Assembly (NCBI GenBank): GCA_013396635.1
Contig: WBMW01003969.1
Span: 1,261,426 to 1,325,425 of the forward strand
DNA length: 64,000 nt
Source of the DNA: Penelope pileata
Lineage: Eukaryota; Chordata; Aves; Galliformes; Cracidae
Reading direction: 5' to 3'
Part shown: one piece after another, positions 1 to 12,540 of the stretch
Layout of the letters: each line of letters starts with the position of its first letter
Position numbering within the stretch: the stretch's first letter is position 1
Program-made: the position numbers and the translations under genes
Notes under the pieces: generated by a model
The model's database searches: none
Seen by the model: the letters and a program-made list of their open reading frames with translations, nothing else
What the model was told of the DNA's origin: nothing

Positions 1-1306
1 GTTCATAAAAGATGCATTTATCTAGAGACTGAGGAGACAGCTGAGACTGAAAGAACTTATCACAAATACGCAGACTGTGGCCCAGAGGCTACAAATGCAG
101 AAGCTGCTATTGCTTGGGCAACAAACTTCTGAAAATTAGCCGAGCTTTGCAATGCTTGGGTGAGGGCCAGGAAGGAGAGGGCACTGACAGCTCCCAGGTG
201 ATCTGACATTGTAGAAGCAAGTCTTGGACATGATCAAAGCCATGAACGTGAACATTTCTCTCTCTCTGAAGATTGCCCTCCAGTTTCGGCAGCTCCCACA
301 GCATCAAATTTGAGCATCCAAAAAGCTATTCTTAGTGCATTTCATATGGAAAAAAGATCAGGTCTTGCCCCTGCTCCATCCTGCCCTCACGAATATCCTT
401 TGAATGGATGCTCTTTAAAAAACGAAAGAATCCCAGAATCATTTTAAAGGATTGCAAAGTGGCTGTCAATGTCAGAGGAATGCCCACACGTGTAAATGAC
501 AGTTTCTTTGATAAAGTAACCAAGGCACTGCAGCTTTCCTAATGTCACAACACTTGGGTTGTAATTACTACTAAAGCTCTATGGTGGCAAAAGGTTTGCT
601 AGAAGCTGCATAAGCCCTGGCAGAACTTGTTACAGCAACATTTTCTCTTCTGAAAAAATTAGATTTCACCTTTTTCCTGGTATTGTCTTTATGCTACTTA
701 AAAAATAAAATGGAGCCAGCAAAGACAATTTGCTAAAAAAAATCAATATCGTTATACCAAAGTCAGGTCTTTGGAAGAATAATATTCTCCTTTCTTAAAT
801 TAAAGAGCAGAGCAAGAAGGATCGTCAATTAAAAAACCCAGACTGCTGTAAACCAAACAGAACAGCCAGGTTTCAAGTAGGGAAGGGGAGCTCATAGCAT
901 GGTGGCTTTTTTTTCCTTTTGTGCTAAATCCATTCTACCACCCTATCTACCTTTCCTTTGTCTGTTTTATCCACTTTTTCTTCCCTGATACATGACCTAC
1001 AGGTATGACTACGTAATTAAATACAATTGAGTTACACTGATTTAACTAATTACTATCTAATTATGTACTACTAATTACTACATTTGCCACCTAAACCAAC
1101 ATTCTCCATTTCCTCAGCTTGCTACAACTGTGAGACAACCCACATTAGCTCAACTGTCAGGCTTAAGCTGATTTGGATAAACCAAGAGGTCTGAGGAAAG
1201 GCTTTATGTCAATGCTTGTAGTGGGATAATTTCAGTGGAGCAGCCAATGGAAGGTGTCTCACACAGGTTACACACCTATTCACATTGGTGACCTTAAGAA
1301 CTCTGA

Positions 1307-1475
1307 AATCATAGAATCATAGAAATGAAATGAAATGGCCCTGGAGGTGCTCAAGGCCAGGCTGGATGGGCCCTGGGCAGCCTGGCCCAGAGGGTGGCAG
1401 CCCTGCTCATGGTAGGGGGTTGGAACTGGATGATCTTTGAAGTTCCTTCCAATTTAAGCCACTCTATGATTTGCT
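1307..1475 (+). mobile_element. CR1 LINE 3' fragment
   Basis: The sequence reads CCCTGGAGGTGCTCAAGGCC, then GCTGGATGGGCCCTGGGCAG, GGGGGTTGGAACTGGATGAT, and ends near CTCTATGATTTG. This is the 3' untranslated end of a CR1 retroposon on the plus strand, antisense to the gene. It is severely 5'-truncated. The left edge ATCATAGAATCATAGAA is the reverse-complement 3' tail of another CR1, so the piece is composite. Confidence 0.8.
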
Positions 1476-2367
1476 GCTTGTCTGGAGCATGCTAGGCAAT
1501 GAAGCAGGGACGTCTGGTTGGTGTTTTTACACGACCACTGCACAGATAACCAGTGACACCAACAGGTGCACAGCACATTCCTCTTTGCTCTACCAACTAG
1601 TCAACTGATACAGAAGAGGCCAGAGTGACCTGAAATCAAAGGTGGATCCTGCCAACCACCAGCAAAAACTGGTCAATTTTAAAACAGGAGCTCAAAAAGC
1701 CTCTGTGAAAAGGCTGGTGACACTGACCTCATATCTGAAAATGATAGAAACTCTATAAAGATAAAATCATAATTGCACTGGAGCAGAAATGAAAGCTTTG
1801 TCATAGTAGTCTGTCTCATAGATGAAGCTGGAAACTCCTTTACACAAGTCAGATATAAGTGCAAGAAGATTTCCCCTTGACCTCAGCAGTTGATCGAATG
1901 ATTTTGTGTACAGGAAGACTGACAGCCTTTCTTATTTTCTTTTTAGCAAAACAATGTGGATAAACATTGACTTAGAATCATCCCGTCTTCAATTTGACCA
2001 TGGCTGACTGCAATGTCTCTGCCTATAAAGATAAGAGAATTAGTAGCCCATTAATTAGTTAAGCAATCATGACTTCTAGTCAAGCTCCTGTACTACAATT
2101 ACTATTGTCGTGTTTGACAGTCATCCTACAGCGGAGCAGACAATACGATGAGTATCTTGTATGAGTCTGGCCTCCCAGCTTCCTCCTGCTAGGACAGCAA
2201 TGTGTGTGTTTGAGGGATCCCTTCCAGACTCGTGCTCTCTCTGTTTTAACTCAGCAGCACACATACAAGAAGTCAAACTGCAGACAACCAGCTGCTGAGA
2301 GTTGCTTTGCACAGTGTTCCAGCTAATGATTTGATGTCAAATGGGAGAACATTTCAAACAGGTGCCA

Positions 2368-2960
2368 ACAGGGCTTGTCTCAGGCCCAGTGCTACTCAAT
2401 CTTTTCATTAATTACTTGGTAAATGAGCCAGAGCTGCACTTCTAAAACCTGCAGCGGGCACAGAGTGAGTTAGTCTGCAAGCAGTTTAGAGGACAAATAG
2501 GGCAAGAATTCAGAACAGTTTTCCTAAAATGGAGAAATGGTCCTAAATCAACACGGTGAAATCCAGAAAGACAAGCATGATGTGCACCTGCTTGGAAGAA
2601 TAAATCAAATGCACAGATGCAATATGAGACTGACTGGTGAGCCAGCAGCTCTGCAGAGAGGGACATAGGAGCTACACTGGATGGCAAACAGGACACGAGT
2701 CAAGATGCTGCTGTGGAAAAGGCAAACTTCACCTGAAAACACATCAACAAGCATCTTACATGTAAGCCACGAGAAGCTCTTACTCAATCCTAATCAACAC
2801 CAACAGGGTCTCAGCTGAATGCCGCTCTGGGACACTGCTCTGTAAGGCCCCAGCAAGCTGAAGGCTGTCCAGAGGAGAGCAGAAGGTGTTATCAGAGACC
2901 TAGAAAACAGTACCTGTGAATAAAGGCTAGGAACCAGGTTCAGTTAGGTTGGAAGAAGAG
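2368..2960 (+). mobile_element. Ancient degenerate CR1 fragment (late ORF2 and beyond)
   Basis: The plus strand preserves the order of a CR1 3' half. GCCCAGTGCTACTCAATCTT with TTCATTAATTACTT matches the reverse-transcriptase GPVLFNxFIND region. GCAGCTCTGCAGAGAGGGAC follows, then GGCTGTCCAGAGGAGAGCAG and CAGGTTCAGTTAGGTTGGAA. Many indels and stops make it an old, dead copy, antisense to the gene. Boundaries are approximate. Confidence 0.6.
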
Positions 2961-5130
2961 AAATTGCATCTAAGCCTGCCAACCAAAAGTATCTGGTTTA
3001 GACATAAAACCTGCCCAGAAAAAATTAAAAAGTTGGGAAATCAGTTTTGTCTTTTATGTCCTGATCAAAGCCTTGGTTATGCGGTTCCCTTGCCACAGCA
3101 GGCACCATCCTGTTGATAGGCTCTGCTTGCCTGACCTCCCCCCTCCTCTGTCTCAAAACTTAAAATACGAAGAATAACGCGATGTGGTACAGGAGGGAAT
3201 AGAGATCTCTGAAGTCATCAAAAACACCAGCTAGTTCCATTTTTAAATATGCCAGTTCTGAACTGATCATGAATGGGGATTAAAAAACACAGTACAGAAA
3301 ATTTACTTTACTGTAAAATACATTGGCCGTGGACTCATATTAAATTACTTCTCTCCCTGGGGCATCTGGTGATGAAGCCCAACACCAGTCTGCTGCTAGC
3401 GTGCAGAATATGGTTTGAGGTGAATATTTCAGCTGCCATAGCCTTAACTTAAAGACATATATCATTGAATATGAACCAAACAAAATATACGTAAAAAAGT
3501 GAAACAACAAGTTGAGGTCTGTCTTTGCAATTAATTCTTTTTAAATGATTGACTGCTTGACACCCCATATTAATTGATTACAGGGAGCCTGCAGAGGTAG
3601 TGTTAGAAAAACAACCTCTGCACGGTGTACTTTCTGAATTCCTGAGGACAATCTTTTCTCTAGAGGGCATAATAACAGCATTTTCCTTTAGACCATCAGG
3701 GACAAGCAGTGACTCCATGTCTTGACTTGTTCTGAAGGGAATTACTTGATGCTTGAGATGCTCAGACAAAAAAAGAAAACAAAATAAAACCAAATACCCA
3801 ACAGATTGACTTTAAAGTGGCTTTACCATTTGGCAAAATAAAAGCTGAGGGCTGGCGAATCTTCCTGCTGCTACTGCATAATGTAAAATAAAAAATGTAG
3901 AAAATAAGAAAAATATCTCTCTGCTGCAACTTGGTTATGCCCCCAAGTTACATGATAAAAACAGAAACATGCTGCAGATATTTGCTGTCTGTTGGGAAGT
4001 GCTGTTTCTATTGTGCTGATGTTTGACAGAAACTGCAATTTCATTTAGTTGATGTAATTCTTCCAACAGAGTTTAGTGAAGTATTTCTGCCTCGATTCTA
4101 GATATTTTAACTCACCCATTAAGAGTAACTATAGAGCAAAGCAAGGAAAAATACCTCTGTGACCAGAAAAAGAAATGTGGGCTTTCCACGGATGCGGAAA
4201 GTTGATTACAGTCAGTTTTCACAAAGTTCTAACTTTGTCACCATAGAACAACTGTATTACTGCTTGAGATATTCGTATTTCAGTGAATAATCTCTGTTGC
4301 TTCTTGGCAGTATAAGACTTGCTGGCTTGAAAATTCATGGTTGGAAAACTACTGAAGAAGGCAAATGGGTCCTGGACACACGGGAGTCTGAGCTGTCACC
4401 AACTCTGATGCACTGCAAGTTGTTTGCAGAGTTGCACTGTGCTCAAGGCATCCAGCTTTTTAGTGTGTTCTCCTATTGGAATGGTTTTATCCTTATTGGG
4501 GATGATGGGGCAGTGACAGGCACAATATTCGCACTCTGTTTTTAATCTATGTGTGGGAACTGACATTAGGAGGGGAGGAGGGATCAAAGCGCGTCCCTCA
4601 GGAGCTGGGCAGGGAGAGGGCACGTGCTGCAATGAGCTTCCCAGCTGCAGGTGCTGCGGCCTGGGGCAGGAGGAGGAAACCAGCGGGGCAAATGGAGGGT
4701 GGGGGAGCAGGACTGCCTCTGCCTTCTGATCGGACAGCCCACGCAGTGCCTTAGCAGCCAGAACGTGTCAATGTCTTACATCAACGCCACAACAGGGCTA
4801 AAATTTCACCTGGCCAACCCAAGGGGATGTCTGTCACGCGCTCCCCAGCGCGGCCGCATCCAGCCAGCCAGGCCTGTGCCATTCCCTCTGCCGGCACGGG
4901 AATGCCAGGGAAATGCCAGCATGGCGATGCTTGCATGCAGACGCACACACACGCCTCCAACCTTCTGTCTCCAGCACTCCCTTACATACTCTTCCTTTTG
5001 TCAGCCCTACTTTTTCCCCCAACAGTGTAAGGATTTAGTTAAAACCCACAGGTCCTACGTGTTATAAAATTAGGTCTCTGCAAGTGCCAGCAGAACACTG
5101 CGTCTTGGCATCCAAGCAGCTTCGCTTCCA

Positions 5131-5154
5131 GCTAGGAGATAAGCTAGGAGATAA
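5131..5154. repeat. 12-bp tandem duplication
   Basis: Two adjacent perfect copies of GCTAGGAGATAA. Probably a replication-slippage product with no evident function. Confidence 0.8.
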
Positions 5155-8100
5155 ATTTCCTCTTCATGTTAAGCACTCTCAATCCTTGCCTCCCCTGGAT
5201 CTGCTTCCCCTTATGGCCACAGAGTACAGCACAGAGCCACTCGAAACAGCCTAAGAGAAATCCACCGCAGAAATCCTGTGGCAATGCTGCACGGCAGATA
5301 AGCAGGGGAGGGGGAGAGGGGAGAGAAGAGGAAGAGCTCTCAGAGCTTGCTTGGCAGCAAAACCAACGCTTGAAATATCTGTGGGGAGTTTGAAAGCACT
5401 TCCTAACATCAAAAATGCAAAGAAGAAAAAGAAATTTTGATCAATGGCTTATTGCCCTTGATCTAAGCAGAAGAATCCTAGCCAGTCAGAAATAACAGAA
5501 ATCTGTTTTATTGTAAAGCAGAAGTTTTCTGTGTTTTGACAGCTGGGACTCGTGCTCTTGGCTGGGTTATTTGCCAGCTTTAAAATATTTATGAGTGAGT
5601 TGCCAGGCTTTTGTCCTTTCAAATTGAACTCTAACGATGAAGGAGAAGGTGCTGGAGAGATTTTAAGCACGAGCTCTCTGCCCTAGAGCAGAACTCTGTG
5701 GCCTGAATTCACATGACCAGAAAAAGAGGTTTCCGCTCCCTGGCCAAGTTTCTGGTGAATCACTTGCTGGTCACAGAGCCAAGACCTGCCTTCTGGAGCA
5801 TGGGAAGCAGCGGTCCATTTGTGATGAATGCAGCCCCCTCTCCTTTGCTGAAAGGAAATGGATTAACAGTATGTGTTCTGTGCATGAGTCTTCAGAGAGC
5901 TGGGCTAAAATATTCCAGATTAAAGAATTCTTCTTGAAGAATGAATTGGAACACACATTCAACAGAAAAGTCAGATCTGACTCCAAAAAGGATCAGTGAA
6001 ACGGTGGTGGTGGTGGCTCCAGGATCAACTCAGACATCTTACAGACTACCCATGTGAATTAGCTTCACAAAACTTATTCTTTACCATTTGAATGCAAATT
6101 TTTACATCATTATTTCAACGTTGCTTCCTCTTGATGCTTTCCATATTTTGATATACTTATTCTAAGAATTCAAACTACTCTTCTGCTCCTGTGCAATTTG
6201 TTCATTTTGATGTCCCACTCTGCTTTCATTTAGTCACTTGGCTGTTATCATTCCATTTCATACCCATACAGCTTAGGGGGCTCTCTTAGGTGAAGTGGTT
6301 ACAAAGTGAAAAATATTGGATTATTTCATATCTACTAGGAAGATGGAATTTCTCTTCCAAAACTTCAGGGTCAGTCATATTGACTTTGCATCTGAAAAAT
6401 CTACTTTCATCAACTCTGTCCCCAGCTGCCTTTATTCGTCCCAGGGTGACCACTATTTTTGTCATGTCATTTTATATCTACACAGTCCTTGCAAGAGCTC
6501 AGCACTCCACTTCTGAGACTGATCTTCCATTTTCTGGATAAGAAATTCAATTTCTCTCATAGATAAGAAGTGATAACAAACTCTTTTCACTCAGGGACAA
6601 GTTAATATGAGAAGTCACAATACAGAGGCTAACAATAAATGAAAACTGAAGCTGCTCTGCCATGTAGAATCAGTTCCTTTAGGCAGTTTTAGTTTTACCA
6701 ACCTACAGCTTAAATACACAGCTTTAATGTGAAGTAGAGCTAAAGACCACCTCAGAGTTTGCAAAGTCAAAATTCCAGTGGGCTTCTGATCTAGTCTGTA
6801 GCCCTACGCAAAGCCAGGGTGGGCGACTGCGCATGGGCTTTGGGCTGCAAACCAGGGCAAGGCAGAGGAAGGCACTGGCAGAAAGGAGGAGTGGTGGAGG
6901 GGGAAGTCTCTCTGGTCACGTCTGTACTGGCACATAAAACAAGGCCAGGGTTTAGGATCAAACCCTGGTCTGCAACCATTAATCACTGAGGGCTTGGCTC
7001 TCTCCCAGGACAGCGCAGGGGCAGAGTGCGGGCCATGCCATGTACCAGGACTGCTCTCAATAAGCAGTCTGGAGGCAGTCACCCTGTTTTGGATGGAGAA
7101 AAAAGCCCAGAAATGCGGAAGCCTTGGTTTGTCCTACTTTATAATACAGCCCTTACACCAGGATCAGGCCAAACAGACGGTACCATTTGAGGAATGCAGC
7201 TATTTTGAGCAGAACCAATATTTGAGAATGAGTGACACCAGTGAGAAAACAGACAGATGTTCACTGATTCAGTCTTCACATGTGGAACTCCTGGTGCGTG
7301 TTCAAAGCCATTTTCTGAAGCTGTGTCTCTTGCTATCTTAACATCAGCAAACAGCAGCCCAATGTACTTTCCAATTCGTTGTGACTTGCTTATCCAGCTC
7401 CTCTTCCAGGAACACAGTTACTAATTTTAAAGCTGCGAAAAGATTTTTCTCTCAGCATAGTTATAAAAAACATTTAATTTTACATTGCCAATTTTCAAAT
7501 ATTTCTTTATACTCTGGCTAGGTAAAACAGCATGGACGTGGTGTAACTCAGTGATGAATTAATGGGTTGCTCACTAGAGCAAGTTCTTATTTTCCTCTGT
7601 AGCAGATATCGGGCCAGACATTTTGGAAGAGTTTAATCAAAATCCTCATCAAAAGCCAAATGAATGGATTTTAAAGAAAGTTTAATTACAGTGGTCTAAC
7701 CACCCAGCATGATTTGCTTGATTTGATTAACGTAATGAGGAGCACATTTAATGAGAAATGCATTAATTCATTCAAACAAGTGGTTTTATCTGAGGTATTA
7801 AGCATTGGCCCAGATTATGTACAGCAGAAACTATTATAGCAAAAAATGACTGAGGTCAGAGCAGTAGTCATGCCGTAATTACAAGCTCTCAGCTGCAATC
7901 TACCAGTTGAACTTGCGCAGTGCTTCTCACGACTGAGAGGGCAGGGTTCCCAATTTAAAAAAGCCCCCCAAACACGGGGTTTTGCTTCCATTCCACAGCT
8001 GGGATCTCCATCCCTTGCTTTTGGATGTTCAGAAAATTCAGGAACTGGAATTGTATACTCTGAGCACATGCAGACATAATTCGCAAACAGTGAAGCTAGA

Positions 8101-10527
8101 GCTCGAGGGACTCCTGACACCACCCTAAATGAAACAGCATGTTCCCCATTTTTCAGTCTCTTCTACCTCCTTCCTGGTCACGCAATGGGGGAAACTCCTC
8201 TACTGGGATCCCTTCTCTGCTGCCCTGCTGCATCTCCCCGCCGCTGTTAATGCCCTTCTCTTTCCTGTGCTGCCCTGAGCATGTTACCTCCTTGACTTCT
8301 GCCATGCTCCCTTGTCTGCATTCAGTACCAGCTTGTTATTCCTGTGGTGTCCGCTCTACCTCTGCGGGAGCTGCCTTTCCTGCTGCTTTATACTGAGTCC
8401 ATACAGCCCTGAAACAGCTTTGATTCTCAAGCACAGTTGCACAGTGGTCTTAAGCACTATCTATTGCTCGGTTCTGCCTCAGCTACCACCAGCAGCCAGC
8501 AAAGGAAAGCAGCTTTGAAGCTGCTCTCTAACAGGGCAGGAGGCTGCTCCCAGGATCCTCCTGGGATAGGGGCACGCCAACAAGTGCAGACCAGCATGGC
8601 GGCCAGGTTCTGCCTCTTCATTATCTCCCATTTAAGTCAGCAGAAGTGTGACAGTCAGATGCTATTACAAATATGAATGCAGGTGTCAATCTGTAAGTTT
8701 GGAAGTCCTGATCAAGACCTTCAAAAAATAAGCTGAAGTAGAGAAAAAGAAACATCAAAAAATAGACCTAAGGATTTTTTTTTCAATAGAAGATGAACAA
8801 GCAAAACATTCCTACTGAACTGGAAAACATAATTCTTTGGATCATTTCTGCCGCTTGTCTTTAGATCGCAAGGAAACAAGAGTAAAAATTGGAATCAGAG
8901 TCCCGTGATTCTAGAGAAATCCTGAACTGTGCTGTATCTCATTGCTGTACACAACAGGAACTGGTGAAATATCACTGGCACATAAAATATTTGCACAGAG
9001 GAAAGCATTAGAAGTGACTGTCTCACCGGTACACTCAAGAAGGATGTTCCCAAGACACAAACAATCCTGTCTTGGAACAAGGTACCCAAGTAGCATACAT
9101 AGATTGATTACAACAACTGCTCCTTGATGTCATACTTGGTACCTCTGAGTGGAATCTAGGCAGGAACTCATAGAACATAAATTGGTAGAGGATCCTATCT
9201 TAAGATACATCTTCCCACTATCTCTCAGCCTGGCCTTCAAGGAACCAACCAACCTTTCAAAACTTTCATCTGATGAAAACTTCCCAAGGACCAATATCTC
9301 TCACTATGTGAGAGTGACAAATGCAAAAAATTGCAGCTTGTCTCTGTAGCCCTCACAGGAAATATCTTCTAGAACAGAACCGTGACACCCAGTAGACCCT
9401 CAGCATGGCCAAACCAGAAAATAAACTACTTCTACCTACCACGTGAACTCCCTTTGTATCACAGTGAACTCACACCAACAATCAGTGTGTAAAAAAAAAC
9501 CAACTCAGTTAACAACAAGAGAATGTTTCTCAAAACAGCCATTCTGCCTCAGATTGCTCAGCCCTCATCCTCAACGGAATCCTACAAAAGAAACTGCAAG
9601 GACAAAAGTTGGGATTAAAATTCATAAAATGACTGAATACCAAAAAACAACGAATCCAACAACAGTGCTAATTTTATGGCACGTTACGATTTACCTCAGA
9701 CACTACTTGCTAATCTCATTTTCTCAGGAAATAATTACCTATGCATTTCTTCCACCTTGTGCTCAGTAGAGCTGAAGACCTTATTATGACTCCTCTTACT
9801 AACATCCCCTCTATTCCTTTAATCTTGAAGTACCTGACTGATTATTATAACGACACTGAACTCAGACAAATTGCTTCGAGTCTTTGCTTATCTGGCACTT
9901 TGCTAGTTATGTCTCTGCTTCTGGTTTTTGCCCCTCCATCTTGTCTGGTTTTTTTCCTTGCAGGTGTAGCAGTAACAGATAATGCCTCTCTCCACAGATA
10001 TTCTTTCTCAGTGTTGTGGCTGTTCCCTGTTAACCCCAAAACTTGCCCAACCAGCCTCCACTTTGGAAATATCAAGAGCGGTTCTAGATATGCCCCCAGT
10101 TCTGGCTCACAGATTCCTTTTTGAATAATAACACGGCTTTTCTTCTGACACTATCCAAGCTCTCGACAGCTTCACAGAGATATTTGGGTTTGATTTGGAT
10201 TATGCAAAGAGTAGGAGCACAGTTTAACTGGCCAAACACCAGTCGCTATTTCTAAAAGGAAAAGAAGCATCCTTAGCTAAGACCTTCCTGAAATGAAAGT
10301 AAAATAGGACATGGAGAAGATTCAGAATCATACTGCTCAGCACAGCTGAGCACTGTTTTGTACAGTCAGAGACGGCAGTTTTTAACATCACTTCTCTCTG
10401 GTACTTCCCAGGTATTGTAATGATTTTTGGCAATGCTCACGGCATTGATGCACTATATAATTGCCTTCTCTCCTTCATCTGCGGAGCTCAGAAAATCATA
10501 ACTTTATTTCCCTACATTCAAATTAGT

Positions 10528-10727
10528 ATAGAATCATAGAATCATATACTCATTAAGGTTGGAAAAGGCCTCGAAGAACATCTAGTCCAATCGCCAACCC
10601 ACCACCACCATGTCCACCAAACTGTGTCCCTCAGTGCCACATCTGCACGTTTCTTGAACACCTCCAGGGATGGTGACTCCACCACCTCCCTGGGCAGCCT
10701 GTTCCAATGCTTAAAGGTGTAACAGTT
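10528..10727 (-). mobile_element. CR1 LINE 3' fragment, sense to the gene
   Basis: It begins with ATAGAATCATAGAATCAT on the plus strand (the inverted CR1 3' octamer tail). AAGGTTGGAAAAGGCCTCGA, ACATCTAGTCCAATCGCCAA and CTCCCTGGGCAGCCTGTTCC follow. This is the 3' end of a minus-strand CR1, about 200 bp long, fairly intact and 5'-truncated. It is one of only two recognised CR1 pieces of substantial length in the sense orientation of SH3RF3. Confidence 0.9.
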
Positions 10728-11927
10728 TGGGAAAGGTATCTTAGCTAGAAATGCAACATAAATTTGCCTATGAAATATAGCTGTGTAGTCCCACATAGAC
10801 CTACAGAATTGCATGCTAGTTTTAGGAAGTATTAAATGTGCCACTACATGAAGCTCTGAGGTAACATGAAGATTTACTACCATGGCTGAATGCTATACAC
10901 TTCCTTTAGCTTGCAGAAGAAGCAAATATTGTATTGCTTACACACCATGGAGCCCTCAAAGCACAGTTGGAAGTTGTTCTTCAAAAGCAAGTATCTAAAT
11001 TTCACATTCAGGGCAGCAGTTTACACCTTTCCCCTTTCACGAAAAGACAGAGATGATTCAAGACAGGATAACAGAAGGGATTTTAAAACTTATTCATCAT
11101 CTCATGAAACTAGGGGCTGTGACCCTGACCACATGTGAGATCTGCAGCCTGAGCTTTATCATGTCAAGAGTAAACGTTTACCTCATATGTGCCTGTCACC
11201 ATGGAAAAGCAGGGTGAACATACAGGAAGGAATATTTGCAGGCCCAAAGAAGAAGCAAGCCTCCACATCTCCTCTTCCTGCTGCAGTACAGTCGAGGAGA
11301 GGAGTGTGCGTCCAGCAGGCTGTTCAATCAGTTGACTGTGCTAGGCAGCACGGAGATAACCCTCATCTGATAAATGGGAGCTGTTAACCCAAGGAAAACA
11401 TTTGGTGAAAGCAGAAACCTAAGATGCAGAGGGCTGGGAGCAGCTCTTTGTGCTGTGTCAGACAGCTGCTGGGGCTGGCCCTGCTGTGTGCTGCAATGAG
11501 ACACTTCTGACGCCCTTCTCTCTGCTGCACTGTACTGCAGCAATGACATTTTATGCAAGAAACCCAGATATCTGCAGAGTAGTTAAAACACCTCTGACTG
11601 CTCACGCATCGTGGCTTTAGCATGCTTGTATTGCCTGCCCTGATGCAACTTCCGCCATGTTGTTTGGAAGACTGCTTCTGACTTGGCCATCTGTTTCTGA
11701 GGCCCGAGACCCTGTTATAATGCCTTTCCACACATCTGTGAGATCTGGATGCCCGTTGTCCAAAGAAACAGGGAAATTGAGCAGGAGAGCAGCTCCCCTC
11801 CCTTCTCATCCCAGTGGGCAACACGAGAGCAGCACCGGGGCGAGGTGGGGAAAGGATGAAGCGTGGAAACAACCTGAGGCATAGCAGGTGATGAAAATCC
11901 AATTCTGCCCACAACAGCAGCCCTTAC

Positions 11928-12232
11928 CTTCTCATTCTTCCTCTCCTCGGCCTTGCCAGCAGCGCCAGGGCTAGCAGGGCCGCCCAGGGGCCCGCCACCC
12001 ACCTCGCCGTTGAGGTGGGCTGCGCTGACATTGGGCGGCGTGATGGCAGCAGCGGCAGAGGTCAGGGGGATGAGGGGCCGGGCCCCTGGTGCGGGCGGCT
12101 GGTGGCCGTGCTGTGGGGAGACAACAGGATGTGGCCGGATGGTGGTGGCTGGCAGGCGAGAGGGTGAGTTGGGCGTCCGCAGTGGTGAGACCGTGGCGGT
12201 GGGACGCTCCGGGGCTGGCGCTGGGGGATGAG
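11928..12232 (-). CDS. SH3RF3: SH3RF3 exon: Ser/Pro-rich linker before SH3-4
   Basis: This 305-nt exon encodes 101 full codons after a split Ala. It begins HPPAPAPERPTATVSPLRT, continues NSPSRLPATT and RPHPVVSPQHGHQPP, then IPLTSAAAAITPPNVSAAHL and NGEVGGGP, and ends AEERKNEK. The TATVSPLRT, NSPSRLPAT, VVSPQH and ITPPNVSAA blocks match SH3RF3 and not SH3RF1 as remembered. Repeated SP/TP motifs look like proline-directed kinase sites, fitting a JNK scaffold (inference). The acceptor is CCCTCTGCAG|CT (phase 1) and the donor GAGAAG|GTAAGG (phase 0). The charged end should continue into the Lys-rich segment that starts the next exon, which lies left of the window. GC and CpG content are high. Confidence 0.95.
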
Positions 12233-12467
12233 CTGCAGAGGGAGGAAAGAGCATTAGGTCCCCCACCGTGCTGCCAGACCCAGCCCTTGCTTGCAATCAT
12301 TGCCAAGAGGCTGCTGGGGCTGATGGAGACCTATAGCACGAAGCCTTTTGGCAAAATCCTAGAGATCCCCTTCCCAGCTGCAAAAGGCCGGTCCATGGTC
12401 ACCAAAAAGGCTGTTCCTCTCCAATGCTGCCACAGGGGTACGGTCTTGCTATCCACCCCAATGCTCA

Positions 12468-12540
12468 GGTGGATAAATTATAAATAACTATAATTATAAA
12501 TTATAATAATTATTGGGTGGATAAATTATAAATTATTCAA
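12468..12540. repeat. AT-rich 48-bp period partial duplication
   Basis: GGTGGATAAATTATAAAT occurs at 12468-12485 and again at 12516-12533, separated by TAATTATAAATTATAATAAT-like sequence. The stretch is over 85% A+T. It is a local duplication inside the intron just upstream (in transcript order) of the 305-nt exon. Confidence 0.75.

Larger units (their letters stand above)
1..11927 (-). other. SH3RF3: SH3RF3 intron, partial (runs off the left edge)
   Basis: This is the sequence downstream of the 305-nt exon. It starts with donor GTAAGG at 11927 and has no matching acceptor or SH3-4 exon in the window, so the intron is at least 11.9 kb. I looked on the minus strand for the Lys-rich segment and the final SH3 (SYPPQSE..ELKEGD, GLFPGSFVE) and saw neither. 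It contains CR1 pieces near 1307-1475, 2368-2960 and 10528-10727, a 12-bp tandem duplication near 5131 and a short GGT run near 6003. The open frames here are short, lack family resemblance, and I consider them chance. Confidence 0.85.
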
